The translations under genes were made by a program, and so were the position numbers. A DNA stretch of 64,000 nt from Vitis vinifera. Its lineage: Eukaryota > Streptophyta > Magnoliopsida > Vitales > Vitaceae. Location: NCBI RefSeq assembly GCF_030704535.1, contig NC_081807.1, positions 7,047,001 to 7,111,000 on the forward strand. The letters run 5' to 3'. Each line of letters starts with the position of its first letter. The stretch's first letter is position 1. This document shows, one piece after another, positions 23,025 through 41,677 of the stretch. The notes below the pieces were generated by a model, which had not been told where the DNA came from, did no database searches, and saw only the letters and a list, made by a program, of their open reading frames with translations.

Positions 23025-24370
23025 ATATAAAAAATTAAAAGATGTTATTTGAAAAACATTATGTTTTCTGTTTTTAAAAAACAAAAAATAAAAAACAATT
23101 TCTGATTATCAAACATGTTTTTTTTGTTATTTTGTTTAAGAACAAAAAACTGTTTTCGAAAATAGTTATCAAACAGACCTTTAAATTTTGTTTATGTGAA
23201 AATATCTTCATTGAGATTTTATAAATAATTAGGGTATTTGGTAACTATTTTTTTAGAACACTTTTATGTTCTCCAAACAAAAAACACACAAAACATATTT
23301 AACAACTAAAAAGGTTTTTTGTTTTCTATTTTCAAGTGAAAAAACAAGATGTTTTTAACAATGTTTTTAGAATTGGATTAGTCATTGAATTGAAAAAGTT
23401 ATCGGTTTATGGTTCACTGGTCAAACTGACAGTCTAATTAGTAATGTCATAAATATATAATTTAAAAATTATTAAAATTTAAAATAATAATAATAATTTA
23501 TATATTATTTAAAAATTAAATTTTTATTTGAAAATCAAAAAATTAGTTTCAAATTAGAAATTTAAATTAAAATCATACTTTTAATTTAAAATTTGAAAAT
23601 TTAAAATTTATATTTAAATCAAAAACTTATTTTAAAATAAAAAATTTATTTTAAATTGTAATGTTTTCATTAATTTAAATTAAAATCAAAAGAAAATAAA
23701 TAATAATGAGATGATGTAAAATAAATAAATAAAATATATATGGAAAGGAATGGAACAAGGTGGCGATGAATTAATATTATAAATATATAATTTATAAATT
23801 ATTAAATTTTAAAATAATTATAAAAATAAAAACAATAATATATATTATTTAAAAATCAAAAAGTTATTTTAAATCATAAAATTATTTAAAAATTGTAATG
23901 TTTTCATTAATTTAAATTAAAATCATAAGTTTTAAAAATCATAAAGTAAAAATTTTAAATTAAAAAAAAATTGTGGAAAGGAAAGTAGGAGTGGGGCGAC
24001 CAAAAAGGGGAAGAAGGTAGTGGGGAGATAAAAACGTTTTTAACTTTTTGCCGAAGGGAGAAAATGGGGCTTTCGGATGGGGGTTCTGCCGGGAGAGGCT
24101 GCTAGGAGAAAAAAGGTTGAACCGGGAAAAAAAAAATGATTGAATCAGAGTTCGAAGGGAATCGCCCGATTAGTCAGTTCAACCAATCTCCGAATCGTGA
24201 TCAATCAACGGTCGTATCAATTGAATTGGCTGGTTTGATCTGATTTTTGATTTTTAGATAACATCTCTTAATTGTTTTATATCGTACTAGTTGAATCGGC
24301 TAATACGATTCGATTTTTAAAACCTTGATTTTTAGATAATATTTTATAATTGTTTTATATTGTCTTCACT
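23025..24370. repeat. MITE-like AT-rich debris between the solo LTR and YLMG1
   Basis: TATTTGGTAACTATTTTTTTAG at 23235 pairs with AAAATAGTTACCAAAGAACC near 24645 as an inverted repeat, and GTTATCAAACAGACCTTT near 23190 is another such end. A nested CAATGTTTTTAG...AAAACCTTG pair (23360 and 24318) looks hAT-like. No clean target duplications were found, so boundaries are uncertain. Confidence 0.4.
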
Positions 24371-24373
24371 TGT

Positions 24374-24571
24374 AAAATCTAAAATATTTTAATTTTTTTT
24401 ATAATTTTAAATATGTTTTAAAAATAAATTTTATATTTAGTGTTTTGTTTTCAATCATTCAATAAATAATAATACAAATATATAGAATGATTAAAAATAA
24501 AACACTAAATATAAAATTTATTTTTAAAACATATTTAAAACTATAAAAAAAATTAAAATATTTTAGATTTT
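24374..24571. repeat. Near-perfect long inverted repeat (hairpin)
   Basis: Arms 24374-24460 and 24485-24571 match at 84 of 87 positions around a 24-base loop. AT-rich and non-coding; the same sequence family recurs in looser form near 38760-38840 and 19600-19680, so it is probably a foldback MITE. Confidence 0.8.
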
Positions 24572-24664
24572 CAAACAAACTTTTATTTTATAAAAATCTA
24601 AAAACAAATTATTTTTAAAAACTATTTTTCAAAATTATTTTTTAAAATAGTTACCAAAGAACCT

Positions 24665-25252
24665 TAATACCTATTTCCCATTTTTAATATAATTAATATG
24701 ATCATAACTTTAGATAATGAAAATCCCTAATTGTGATATAATTTGAACACTTGCACATCTACATCCAAATTATAATTGCTCTAATAAATGACCGCACACA
24801 AATATTTAGATCCAAGTGTTGGGAAGGGTTTAATTATTCGATCAAATAATTTTAATAATTAGATTAGACTTAGGTTAAGAAAACTCAATTGAAAATAGCT
24901 CAAGCATAATCCGAACTTAATTTAAATTATTCATTATTTATAAGTTATATTATAGCATATAGGGAGTATTTTACCATAAAAAATATAAAATAAAGTCAAA
25001 TATAATTAAAAACAATTAGAAATTTATATAAAAAATTAAATAAATAAAATTACTTTGAAAAAATATAAAAAAATAATTTATTGATTTTAAATTTAGTTTT
25101 TCTTTTCCTTTAAATTTTCTCACTTTCCTTCAAACTCTTCGGAACCAAACACACCGTTAAGAAATGAGTTGTGCAATATATGATTGAATAAACGATACTA
25201 TAAGACAAATATTATTACTGAGACTGGACATATTTTTAAGAAGGAATGTTGA
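24665..25252. other. AT-rich intergenic region
   Basis: No open frame or bounded repeat seen. The last bases before 25253 should be the 3-prime UTR of the minus-strand YLMG1 gene. Confidence 0.4.
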
Positions 25253-25840
25253 TCAGTACATTCCCATGCTGTTATTCAGAATGGAACCCAGCACACCCAA
25301 CACCGAGAATGCCAACAGCGGGCTTAAATCCAAAGCATCAAACACCGGGGGAATAATATTTCTGAACAGATTCAAATACGGGTCGCACAGATCTCTGATC
25401 GCCGACAATGGCTGCCGCTCCCACGGAATATTTGGAAACCAACTCAGCATCACCCTCACCATCAACACTCCGCTGTATATATCCAGCCATTTCGCCATTC
25501 CCGCCGCCACCACCGTCAGCGGCGTGTTCAAGTACCCTCTCGGCCGGTCCCGCATCGCAGCAAAGAACAGTGGCGCCGCCGCGCATACCGCTGTGTCCCG
25601 GAGGCTCTTGATTGCGGCGACCTCTTCGGCATTGGGGAGAAAATTTTGTTGGAGTTTAGTGAGGAAGAGTCTAGAGATTTCGACAACAGCGCTGGAGGTG
25701 GAGGGAGAGAGCGACAGGCGGCGGCGAGGCCTGGGAGGTGGTGGGAGGGTGGGGAGGGACACGTGGAATGATGGGATTGGTGGTGAGGAGGAGGTGGGGT
25801 TTGTGGTTGGGAGGCGGAGACGGAGGCTTTGGGAAGCCAT
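25253..25840 (-). CDS. YLMG1: YlmG homologue, YGGT-family plastid membrane protein
   Basis: Intronless 195-residue protein of the YGGT/YlmG family. In plants the YLMG1 group sits in thylakoid membranes and is tied to nucleoid partitioning and cytochrome b6f maturation. Residues 1-50 are rich in Ser, Pro and Arg and lack acidic residues, as expected of a plastid transit peptide. The YGGT domain occupies about 117-190: a first membrane helix from WLDIYSGVLMVRVMLSWFP, the conserved loop CDPYLNLFRNIIPP (152-165), and a second helix SPLLAFSVLGVLGSIL (173-188). The start is the first ATG of the open frame and gives a sensible transit peptide. The sequence is strikingly GC-rich at its 5-prime end. 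Which YLMG1 paralogue this is cannot be settled. Confidence 0.88.
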   Translation of the reverse strand: MASQSLRLRLPTTNPTSSSPPIPSFHVSLPTLPPPPRPRRRLSLSPSTSSAVVEISRLFLTKLQQNFLPNAEEVAAIKSLRDTAVCAAAPLFFAAMRDRPRGYLNTPLTVVAAGMAKWLDIYSGVLMVRVMLSWFPNIPWERQPLSAIRDLCDPYLNLFRNIIPPVFDALDLSPLLAFSVLGVLGSILNNSMGMY

Positions 25841-27140
25841 GAGACAGGCTAGTGGTGAGTGGTGGGCGGTCTTTGTAGTTGATTGCGCTCAAACAGTTAA
25901 AAAGAGCTGGAGCTTCTTTTTATCATATGCCTTGCGTGCCCTAATAAAATTCTTTTTTCTTTTATTTTAAGCCAACGAATTAGTATCAAAGTTAATAATG
26001 CTATGGATCGAAAAATTTGAAGAAAAATATATATATAAAAAAAAGAGAAAAATGATATTTAATAAATTATTTTTATATCATACTTCATGCTTATTTAATT
26101 TTTATAAAAATTAAATAATTTAAAATTATATAAAATTTTTATTCATTTTAATTATATTCGACTTTCTTTCCTTTCTTTTATAATAAAACTATATATATAT
26201 ATATATAATCATTTTTTTTACCATTTTTGTCTTTTTTTAGTATTTTCCAATAACCAAACGTTCCAAAAAAATTTAATGGAAAATCTAAAAAAAATAAAAA
26301 ATAAAAAAAATTTAAAATTAATAAATTATTTTTATATGTTATTTCAAACTTATTTTATTTATTTAAAAATTTAATATAAATATTAAATAATTTAAAAATA
26401 TATAATTTTTTAACTAATTTTAATTATATTTAATTTTTATTCTTTTATTTTTTTCACAATAAAAAAAATACTTTTCTAGCAATTATTTCTTAAAACCAAA
26501 CATAACCTAAATGATAAATAAATAGATTTAAAAATGATGATGATAATTTATAATAATACCCCTATAAAGAGGGATAAATTTTGTTTAAATCAATATCATT
26601 TCTTAAATAATTTTATTTTTGAAAAGATAATGCATTTTATCATAGGGAAAGATTTAAAATTTATTTAAACTAAAATTGGATAAGGAATATTCATATTTTA
26701 TGGATTAATTAACGGTCGTTATTCAAAAACCAAAAAATTTTAAGCCACTTCCTAACAACTTTAAAACAAGTCTTCAAGATAATAACAATCCGCATTATTA
26801 TTATTTTTATATATATCATATCTTTTAATTTTAAAATTTATTGAACAAAAAATCTATCTATCTATATGTTGCATGAATCCACACTATTCCAAGTATAAAA
26901 TCTCTTGATTTAAAAAGCCAATAATTGAATATATTAAAATTATTTCAATAACATTTTAATTTTATTATAAATCATTATGCCATTATCTTGATATTTTTAA
27001 ACATTTAAATTATTTTTAATATTTATTATGTTAATTAACTTCTAAATTTAATATAATTAAAAAAAAAAAGGAAAGAGAATATCGGTTTCTCATAAGAATT
27101 ATTTTCTTCATATGGCCGAAACTCGGGTCGGATTTCACTG
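25841..27140. other. YLMG1 promoter and AT-rich intergenic DNA
   Basis: After a short YLMG1 leader the sequence is AT-rich. Motifs such as CCAATAACCAAACGTTCC (26250) and CTTAAAACCAAACATAACC (26490) resemble MITE ends but no bounded element could be shown. No gene is seen. Confidence 0.4.
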
Positions 27141-27150
27141 CACGATCCGG

Positions 27151-27250
27151 GTTGGGCTCAACCCGCCCAACGTACAAATAAACGTGGGTTGTGCGCAATA
27201 CGCCCACCGTGCATCTTACAAGATTAGGGTTTTGGTTGCTCTATAAATAA
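27151..27250 (+). promoter_or_regulatory. RPS29 core promoter: site II, telo-box and TATA
   Basis: Site II-like TGGGCT at 27153-27158 and a reverse GCCCAA at 27165, telo-box TTAGGGTTT at 27224-27232, and TATA box CTATAAATAA at 27241-27250. Site II plus telo-box is the usual signature of plant ribosomal-protein genes and proliferating-cell expression. Confidence 0.65.
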
Positions 27251-27351
27251 GCAGCTTCTTCTCGGAGTTGAGATCCTGAATCTTCTGCATCGGCTGCGGT
27301 CTTCTGTGCCTAGTGCTTCCACGAAACGTTGCGTTTCACTGAGAGCAGAAG

Positions 27352-33206
<5,855 letters not shown>

Positions 33207-34936
33207 ATGCTTTTTGGTATCTCTTCCACAACAGAGGAGGATTTTGTCAAAGTAGAATGCTGATCGTATTGTCTTTAGTTGAAGGAACAATGTGATATGT
33301 TTCTTTCATGTTTTTAGTTAAACCATCATTGAAAACTTTTGAATTAATTGTTTGGATCAGTGATTACTTGTCATCACTTGTTTTGTTAGGTAAAACTTCA
33401 CTTCATGATTATGAAGCGTATTTTCTCCTTTTTCTCTCTTCCCTCTTGCAAGTTGCCAAACATAAATTTGTTTGCTGGAATGGATTTACATGATCTTAAT
33501 TATGGTAATGGGAATGAGATATCACATAAAGGAAATTGCTTTCCTGTAATTTTGGGAGCTTCCCCAACTTTGTTTATAACTTAGCGGCTCAATTTGGGAC
33601 CTAGAGGAGTGTGAAACTATTTCCTTAGAGGAGGAGGATGTTGTGTTAAATTTTCAAATGTTTATTTGAGTTGGATTTGTGTTTTTAAGTTATTTTTATT
33701 GTCCTTTTTGAACAGCCAAACATGGCATTAGTCTATATTTATGAACCTTTGATCCAAACATGACAGTTTAGAAATATATGTGATATAAATCAATGAATTT
33801 TTAAGTTGGGCAAGTTATATAAAGCCTCCACTTATGCAATATGCACCCACTAAATTTACAGGAAGAGGGTAATTCATAGGGGAGGCTGGTTGATTGGATT
33901 ATTCAGGATTCCAATTGCCTAGATGAAATGCTCTATTCATGAGTGACAATTTCTTTGTTTCTACTGGGAGGGCAATTATGGTAAATGTTACAAATAGGGC
34001 TAGAAGCAAGGCGACGAAAATTTGATTGAACTTGCTGGCAAAATGGAGCAGCAAGCTTCCAGTGGCATGTGACAATGACCGATTGTTTTCACCTTGTAGG
34101 TTGCAGCCGTATTAAAAATACAAGGCATTAATGAATGTTAACAGGTCTTGGGAGCAAAAGCAAATTTGAATCTATATTTTCATCTTTCAGGAGATACACT
34201 AGACATATTTTTGTTCGCTGTGAACCAACGGTAGTTATGCTTTTACATCCGGTTCTTCCTTGTGTATGTGTCCCCATCGTTTGCCATGTATATTGAACTC
34301 CCCTTCGGCAATGAATGAAGTTGGCGTTTTTATGTTAACCTTCTAAGTGGAAAAATTGCAGATGCCCAAATCAATGACATCATGACAAAACAATCTGACC
34401 CACCATTTGTTTCAGAGAAGTTGAATTCTTCAAGTTGGGGTAAATCCCTGGAAGATAGGGCTTTTATAACTAATACAGAACATTTGGACTTTGCCCATGA
34501 TTGACATACTGTTTATAGGGATGTAGTGCCTCAGATCTTGGCTGGTAGCACCAGTTTAAGAGTAGAGGATAAAAGTATTTTGCTTGAGATGGGAGCCCAA
34601 TTGATATCCACTTTATCTATCTGCAGAGCTTTCAGAGGGGGCTCTCTTTCCACAACACCCAGCATTCAATTCCATTCACACCCACTCTTATGGTTAACAT
34701 GACACAATAAATGTTCTTTTCCTACCTTCTTAATGAGGGGGAGACAAAGAGAGACATTGTGAGTTTCCTTGTTAATTGGACATTTCTTCATAGATTTAGG
34801 TTGCTTGGAAGAGGGTTTTAGAGAGAGCCACATTTCACAAACAGGGTTTACCACCTCTACCCTATAGATTTTTCAACTTAGGACATCTGGGCTCTGGTGA
34901 AAAAGTGAGTTTTTGGGATATTGAGTGCTGTGAGAG
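33207..34936. other. RPS29 3-prime UTR and promoter of the small secreted protein gene
   Basis: No open frame longer than about 65 codons looks coding. The first 100-300 bases should be RPS29 3-prime UTR; the last few hundred before 34937 should hold the next promoter. No clear TATA was identified. Confidence 0.4.
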
Positions 34937-36886
34937 ATGAAGATGAAGGTACTACTAGGGTTTTACTTGTGGGTTATGCTGGTGGTGGTGGTGACTGGGA
35001 CAGCCTTTATGTTGCCTGCCTTCTCCACCATTAGTACTTCTTCCTCTACGCCTGGTAATTTTTGTCAACCTTTTGACATTTCTCACCATACCCGTCTTTT
35101 CATTTTCAATTCAGTTGTTGGTGACAGCGATATTCTTTATTTTTCGCCTTTCTCTTGGCTGTGACAGTTTCTCTGTCTCTTTCTTTATTGGTAAAGTTAG
35201 CTCTACCTTCGTTGTTTTAGTGCAGCTAGATGTACAGGCCTTATTTGGTTAGCATCTTTGAAAGAGAATTTACCTTTACTTTTTCTTGTACAAGTGGGAA
35301 ATTCTTGTCTAGATCCATGGGCTGCGTTAGGTTGCATGTTGGATTTGGATACTACCGTCTGAACATTTTGCCATGTAAAATTTTAAGGTGGGCTCCAATT
35401 TATTGTTGCTTCAAGATGTTGTTGTTCCATTTGCAAGCCATATTCACAAGATTGGAGCTGCATCTATAGATTTGAGAGCTCAGATATTTAAAATTCCCCT
35501 TTTCAGGACATTCTTGCAACATAAGGAATGGGAATTTTGTGCAAAGGAGAATATCAAGAGACTTGAACCTAGACCTACCCAAACACTGCCCCACTCCTTT
35601 AAGCAAGCCTTGAGGGTTAGGTTTAGTCGATTCTTGAGTCAACTCAACATTCAGTTGAAGTTTCTCTTCCGGCAAATACATTGACAGCCTCCCTGTGCTG
35701 TTTGATTACAGATGAATGTTATTATTGATGGAATCTTCTCCTTATAGGGAAGTTTTCATTGATAAACGGCCTACTTGATGTCTTCACCTCCTGTACTGAA
35801 TCTAATATCCAAAGTTAGAGCTAGACTCAAATGATTCGGAGAGGGCATAGGATTCAATCATCTTGTGTGTGGGTGCATGAGTTGTTTTATCCCTTAAATT
35901 TTTGTCCAATATTTGGCGATGATGACTTAAGAACTACTATCAAGGGCCATACAGAATAGTAATCTCATAGTAATTATTTATGACAGCTGTACCAAGCTTA
36001 ATGCTCCTTAATGATTTCCTTTAAGACTTATGAACATATATTCCCATGCATTATCATCATCAGAGACCTGCCAGTCATTTACATTCCTCGTCTGACAAGT
36101 GGTGCCTGTGTTGAGAATCAATGTAGCACATGAAGAATGAGAATGGTAGATTTGGAGTAGGACAGAATTCGTTGTGGCTTCTAATCTCACTATGTCATGG
36201 AGTGTTAAATCTAGCCGTTTGGCTTTTGGTTCAACTCGAGCCCGGTGACTGGACACACCAAGTTAAGTTAATATAGTCTTATATGGTTATATGTGTTATT
36301 AAAAAAAAAGAGCCATGCTGTCTGGTATCTAGTGTTTGGAACTCAAAGAATTTAGGTTTTCAGAAAGAACTGAGCTTTAGTTTAACTTTGTAGAACTGTG
36401 ACAGTGGTAATGGCTATGAGAGTGCTCTATTCTAAATACTTAATTCTTTGATTGAGTTGAATCCAGATATGAATTCCCCCATGATGGGAAGTAGGATGAA
36501 AGGAGCACGATCTATCAGGAAACTGGAGGTATACTTCCCAAGTTCAACTCTGTTCCAAATGTTTGTTTCTGTTTATGCTTTGGTTAGGCTGCCAAGATCA
36601 CAGGACTTGTTTTCTTGGCAACCAATCGGAGTTTGCCTAATTCTTTTTCAATGTTTATTTTCTCTGTTTGCAGCTGGGAAGCTATAAGCCAACCACTGAG
36701 CAGAGGAAGAGTAATCCAGGCAATCTGAATTTGGAAGACTACCACCCAATTGATCCATCTCCAAGTTCAAGGGCAGCAATAACATCTGGACCCATCGAGC
36801 ACGGCACTCCCATTATCCCCTACATTCCAAACGTGCCACCTCCATGTCCTCCTAAGCAGGATGGTGGATCTTCTCCTCCTGTTTAA
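34937..36886 (+). CDS. Small secreted proline-rich protein, candidate peptide precursor
   Basis: Predicted 130-residue protein from three exons: 34937-35054, 36467-36528 and 36674-36886, with GT/AG borders and continuous frame. Residues 5-28 form a strong hydrophobic segment ending near AFS/STPD, best read as a signal peptide (or a signal anchor). A basic stretch follows (GSRMKGARSIRKLE, 47-60). The C-terminal third holds an acidic-Tyr motif LEDYHP (80-85), then DPSPSSRA (87-94), GPIEHGTPIIPYIP (99-112) and a Pro-rich end. Acidic residues directly before Tyr are typical tyrosine-sulfation sites, and Pro-rich tails occur in PSY, RGF and CIF-type hormones, but this is not a member of those families by sequence. 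I recognise the general plant type without a name. Evidence for the gene: coherent splicing and a plausible secreted product. A second in-frame ATG at 34943 is possible. Confidence 0.7.
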
Positions 36887-39108
36887 GCTACTGAAAGATC
36901 AGTAAAAAAATGGGAACTATCTGTTGTAATATATTTGAAGATTGTCTGCTAGAGTGCCTGGAAACAATGATCAGGCCCCGTCTGTTTTAAGAAGACCTGA
37001 GTGTAACCTGCTGCCCCCTTGTGGGGCAGTGTAGGTTTAAGAATTTCCAGAAACCATGAACATCCTCTTGACCATATCTCCTCTAAGGTCTTGGAGTTTT
37101 CTTCCTTTGTTTTCTTGTATCATTTTCACTCTACTAATTACCATTAACACTGCATTATTGTGCTTTGTCATTCATGGCATTTGTATCAGTCTATCTTCTA
37201 GTACTGATAAGATTGCGACTGAAGTCATTTTGTCTCATATCTTTATCGTTTGCCAAGCCTCACAACTTCCTGCTCTGACAGCATTTATTCTTACAGATCC
37301 CATTGCTCATCGAATTGTCGGTTTCATGGCCTTCTGTAATCCCAAACTCTCACCAGTTGCAGGGGATGTTTTACTAATCATGTTTGCTTAGACTTGGAGG
37401 TTGCTAGTAGAATCCTTTCCCTTCTCTTCCTTTCTTCTCCCTCACCACTCTTTTCAACGATGTGACTTTGGTGTGCTGTCTATGGACATGGGGTTGGCTT
37501 CCATTTTAACAATCTGGATGAATATTACCATACTTTTTCTTCTCATTTTCCTGGGAAAGTTTCACTTTCAGCTACAATTTTCACAGTTCTACTGTGTTAA
37601 TTACTTAATTATGATGTTTATCTTTCATTTTCAGTGACAGCTCTTGTCTACTTGATTTCCAAAGACATTCACTGTGACCTTTTATTCTGCACCGACTAGC
37701 TCTCAGCTGATGTGTTTGTGCATGGAAGCTCAAAATTTCTCACAAAGAAATGAAGCACAAACTTCACCAACCTCTTTGACTAGGGTTACAACTATCAAAA
37801 TTTCTTTTCCCTCAAGCTATTTTTGACAACCCCACTCTAGATTCATTCCTCTTCTCAAACATGAATCAATTTTCTCTATGATTAGTACCCAGATGTGTGT
37901 GCAAATTATTGTCCGGCAGACACCCTTGTGCCCTGGATCTTTTGCCAAAATTTTGTCCATATCATAGGAATGAAGGTTTGGAATGACATTTCCATGGAGT
38001 CATAACAAATATTTTGAAATGGGGATTTTTTTTTTTTGTGGGAAATTTATATTTACTTCAGTTGAGGTTGGCATGTAGAATTTGAATGAGTCCAATGTCT
38101 GATTTGGAGGCAAAAGTTTGAGCAGTACTTTGAATGTTGTACAAGAAATGGTATCCTTCCATCCATGGGGCCTAGTTGAAGATCACAAGACAAACATCAG
38201 GCTTGGAGTTGGATTTCACCCATCCCATTAACACACACTCACTTGGGATTTGCATATGATTCATAGTAAAAAAAAAAAAAAAAAAAACCAATTTGAAGCT
38301 GAAGAAAATTTATGAAGGGTTACTTCTGGAAAAACCCAAAATAATATTTCTTTTTCCTACTCTGCAAGCAGGGATGATCTAGAGGTAAGCCCCCCTTCTA
38401 TTCGAGGTCGGGTTTGATAATTTTTTGCAAAAAAATAATTTTTTTAAGAACTTGTTCTTAAAGTGGATTACTTTCTAAGAATATATTTAAATTTTTATTT
38501 TTATTTTTCATTTGTTCTCCGTATATGATTATAAAAAATAATTATACATAAATAGGAATAATGATTGAAAATAAAATATTATATATAAAAGTTCTTTTAA
38601 AAAAAATAGTTGAAAATGCAAAAAAAATATAAAGAAAAAGATATCAAAACATATTTGACAAGTAGAAAACAAAAAAATAGATTTATATTATTTTTAAAAT
38701 AAAGTGTTTTTAGACAATAATTTTTAATTATTTTCATTAGTTTTATGAGAAATATTTTAAAAACAATTAAACAAATATGGAGAATGATCGGAAATAAAAC
38801 ATTACATATAAAATTATTTTTAAACATATTTGAAAATAAGATAACAGTAAAAATGATTTTTAGAACTACTTTTAAAAACATTTTACAAATATAACCTAAT
38901 TTTAACAATTGTTTTCAAAAACCATATTTTAAGAGCTATTTTAAAAAACAACAAGAGCGAGGATACCAATTCAAGACCTATCAAACTTTTTGGATTTGTT
39001 TGGGAAGGTTTTTGAAAGTTGTTCTCAAAAAATAATTTTTAATGTCTTTTAGAATAATAGTTTATTTACGAAACTTTAAATATTTTCAACACATTTTTTA
39101 TGTTTACA
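36887..39108. other. Intergenic region
   Basis: The first 150 bases or so are 3-prime UTR. A 111-codon frame at 37056-37391 is hydrophobic but has no recognisable family and no splice context, so I do not call it. A run of 22 A lies near 38270. From 38400 on the sequence is AT-rich with MITE-like foldback pieces. Confidence 0.4.
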
Positions 39109-39665
39109 AATATTTAAAAAATAAAAATAAAATTTACATGTAAGGCTTTATTTTTAATTATTTTTTATATTTATCCTATTATTTATTCTACATTCATTAT
39201 AGAACACTATATTTTCTATTTTCTAATTATCAAATATTTTTTTTACTTTTTATTTGTTATAAAATACATAATTCTAATTTTTTTTAACGAAAATACAAAT
39301 AATGAGATCAAAGTACACAGAATGAAACAGAGTATAAATATCAGAATTAAGACTTTAACAAACATATTACGCGATATAATACGTGTTGAAAATATTTAAA
39401 AATAAAAAATAAAATTTACATGTAATGATTTATTTTTAATTATTTTTTATATTTATCCTATTATTTATTCTACATTCATTATAGAACACTATATTTTCTA
39501 TTTTCTAATTATCAAATATTTTTTTTACTTTTTATTTGTTATAAAATACATAATTCTAATTTTTTTTTAACGAAAATACAAATAATGAGATCAAAGTACA
39601 CAGAATGAAACAGAGTATAAATATCAGAATTAAGACTTTAACAAACATATTACGCGATATAATAC
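39109..39665. repeat. 283-base tandem duplication
   Basis: Two copies, 39109-39382 and about 39391-39665, nearly identical (I see two or three differences plus a T-run length change) through ATTACGCGATATAATAC. AT-rich and non-coding; recent. Confidence 0.85.
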
Positions 39666-41641
39666 TTTCAAAAAAGTAACTTGATTGATCGCATTTTTCA
39701 AAATATGACTTGATTAATCTCATTTTTTTGATAGATATTTCTTTAATGTAGCCCAACCCTACATATAAGTTGGGCAACCAAGATGGGAGAGGACTGAATA
39801 CCCTTATTGAAATAGGCACATTCTTCTTGTTGATGTGTTTGGAGTGGAAAGAGAGGCATGGACCTCCAGACAAAGTCATTCTCATAAAAGCTTGTAATCA
39901 CTTCCAAAGCAGGCTAACTTATACTTACTACACAAACTTCACTTAGTGGGTGTATTACTTTTCAATCAATTGTTCTTTGGAGTGAATGTTAAGTCACATG
40001 CCCTTCTATATTTCCAACCTTCATCATTTCTCTAATATTAGCTTTAATCTAACATCATTCTAATTTGTCAAAAAAAAAGGTAAAAATTATTAAATATCTT
40101 GTGTTAAAAAAATTAACTCATTATTTCATAAACCTGACCAATAACTCCTCGGAACTTGTCGGCTGTCGGTTGGTTAGTTAATCATTGGTTTATTTTGATT
40201 AACTATATATGATTACATTCATATGATTTGTCCATTAGAACTGCTTGTTAATCCCATACATAATAATATGTTTGTTAACTCATATCTATAAGAATTTAGC
40301 AATGAAATTTCTATAGAGTACTCAACAAATCTATGATTGGCTTATCTATTAGCAATAATTCTCAATTATTTTTAAAAATAACTTTTAAAAACTCAAATAT
40401 GAAAAATGGTTATTTGTTCTAAAATAGTCTGGTTTTAAAACAAATTCTCGTAGAATTGTTCAATATAAAATGTTTATCGAATTTGTTTTCTGAATTAAAA
40501 AAATTCTTTTATTTTAAATAAAAAAAAAATCATTTTTAAAAATATTTTTCAAACATAATCTAAATAAACAAGATTCGAAGGCATTTAGAATATTGAAATA
40601 AGACATGAGTTATGAATTTACAAACTAGAAAGCATTCAATTGCATTGTTAATCAACTAAGAAGAGATAGATGGGCAGAGAAAATGCTTCAAAAGCAAGGG
40701 AAATTGAAATTGAAATGGAAATGAGAGAGACCTAAAAGTGACAAGGCACCCTAAGGAAAACTATACTAAAGGTACATGGATTATGGGTTTAACTTAGCTT
40801 GCAAAAAAACTATTATAAAAGAGAATTTTCTCATTTAATATGATTTTTTTTCTTTTTATTTATTTATTTTATTTTATTTTTTAATGATATTTAATGCATT
40901 TTCAGTGGCATCATCATTGGCTGTTATGCTTGATAGTGAACTTTTAACTCACCCAATTATTACTTCAATGTACTTGTTACATCCAGTAGTAAAAAATTAT
41001 TCCTTTATCATGGTGTAAATAGTAATTTTACATGATTCCATGAGATTCTCTATGTTGATTGATGGTGTGGTAATCAAATTTACTATTCATTTTAATGGGT
41101 AAATTTCAACTTTTTGACTGTCCTCAACTTTCTCTAAAAATTTAGAGAAATTTATTTAAAAAATATTGGGAGTAACATGAAGGGCCTTTTGTACATTGCA
41201 AATAGTTCAACAGTTATAAGTAAATAAAATTTGAAAATGTTTATGATTAGGGATAAAAATGTTGCGGATTAGGGTCGGTCGACCCTATTCTAACTCCAAT
41301 TTATTTATTCAAAATAATTCATATTTTCATTCTATTTAAAAAATTAAATGAAACGGGACGAATATGTAAATTTTTCATACTCGCTCTTCTTACATCCTTT
41401 AATTGTTTTTTTTAAAAATTAAATTTATTTTTAGATTAATTTTATTTATAATTAATACCGATCAAAACAAAACAATACTTGAACTTTCGAACCTATTATG
41501 AATTTAAAAAAAAATCTCAAGCCCACGCCTACCCTTCCCATTATGGGTGGGATGGGCCTCGAAAAGATTGGAGGCATTGCCATCCCTACATTCGAAAGAT
41601 AAATAATTTTCAGTGTTTGATACGTATTGAAGTACCCATTG

Positions 41642-41677
<36 letters not shown>

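Noticed and set aside
25266-25970. 234-codon plus-strand frame
   Set aside because: Antisense shadow of the GC-rich YLMG1 exon; no family signature.
37056-37391. 111-codon hydrophobic plus-strand frame
   Set aside because: T-rich 3-prime flank easily gives hydrophobic frames; no domain and no splice context.
38597-38908. 103-codon Ile/Phe/Lys-rich minus-strand frame
   Set aside because: Low-complexity AT-rich repeat, not protein-like.
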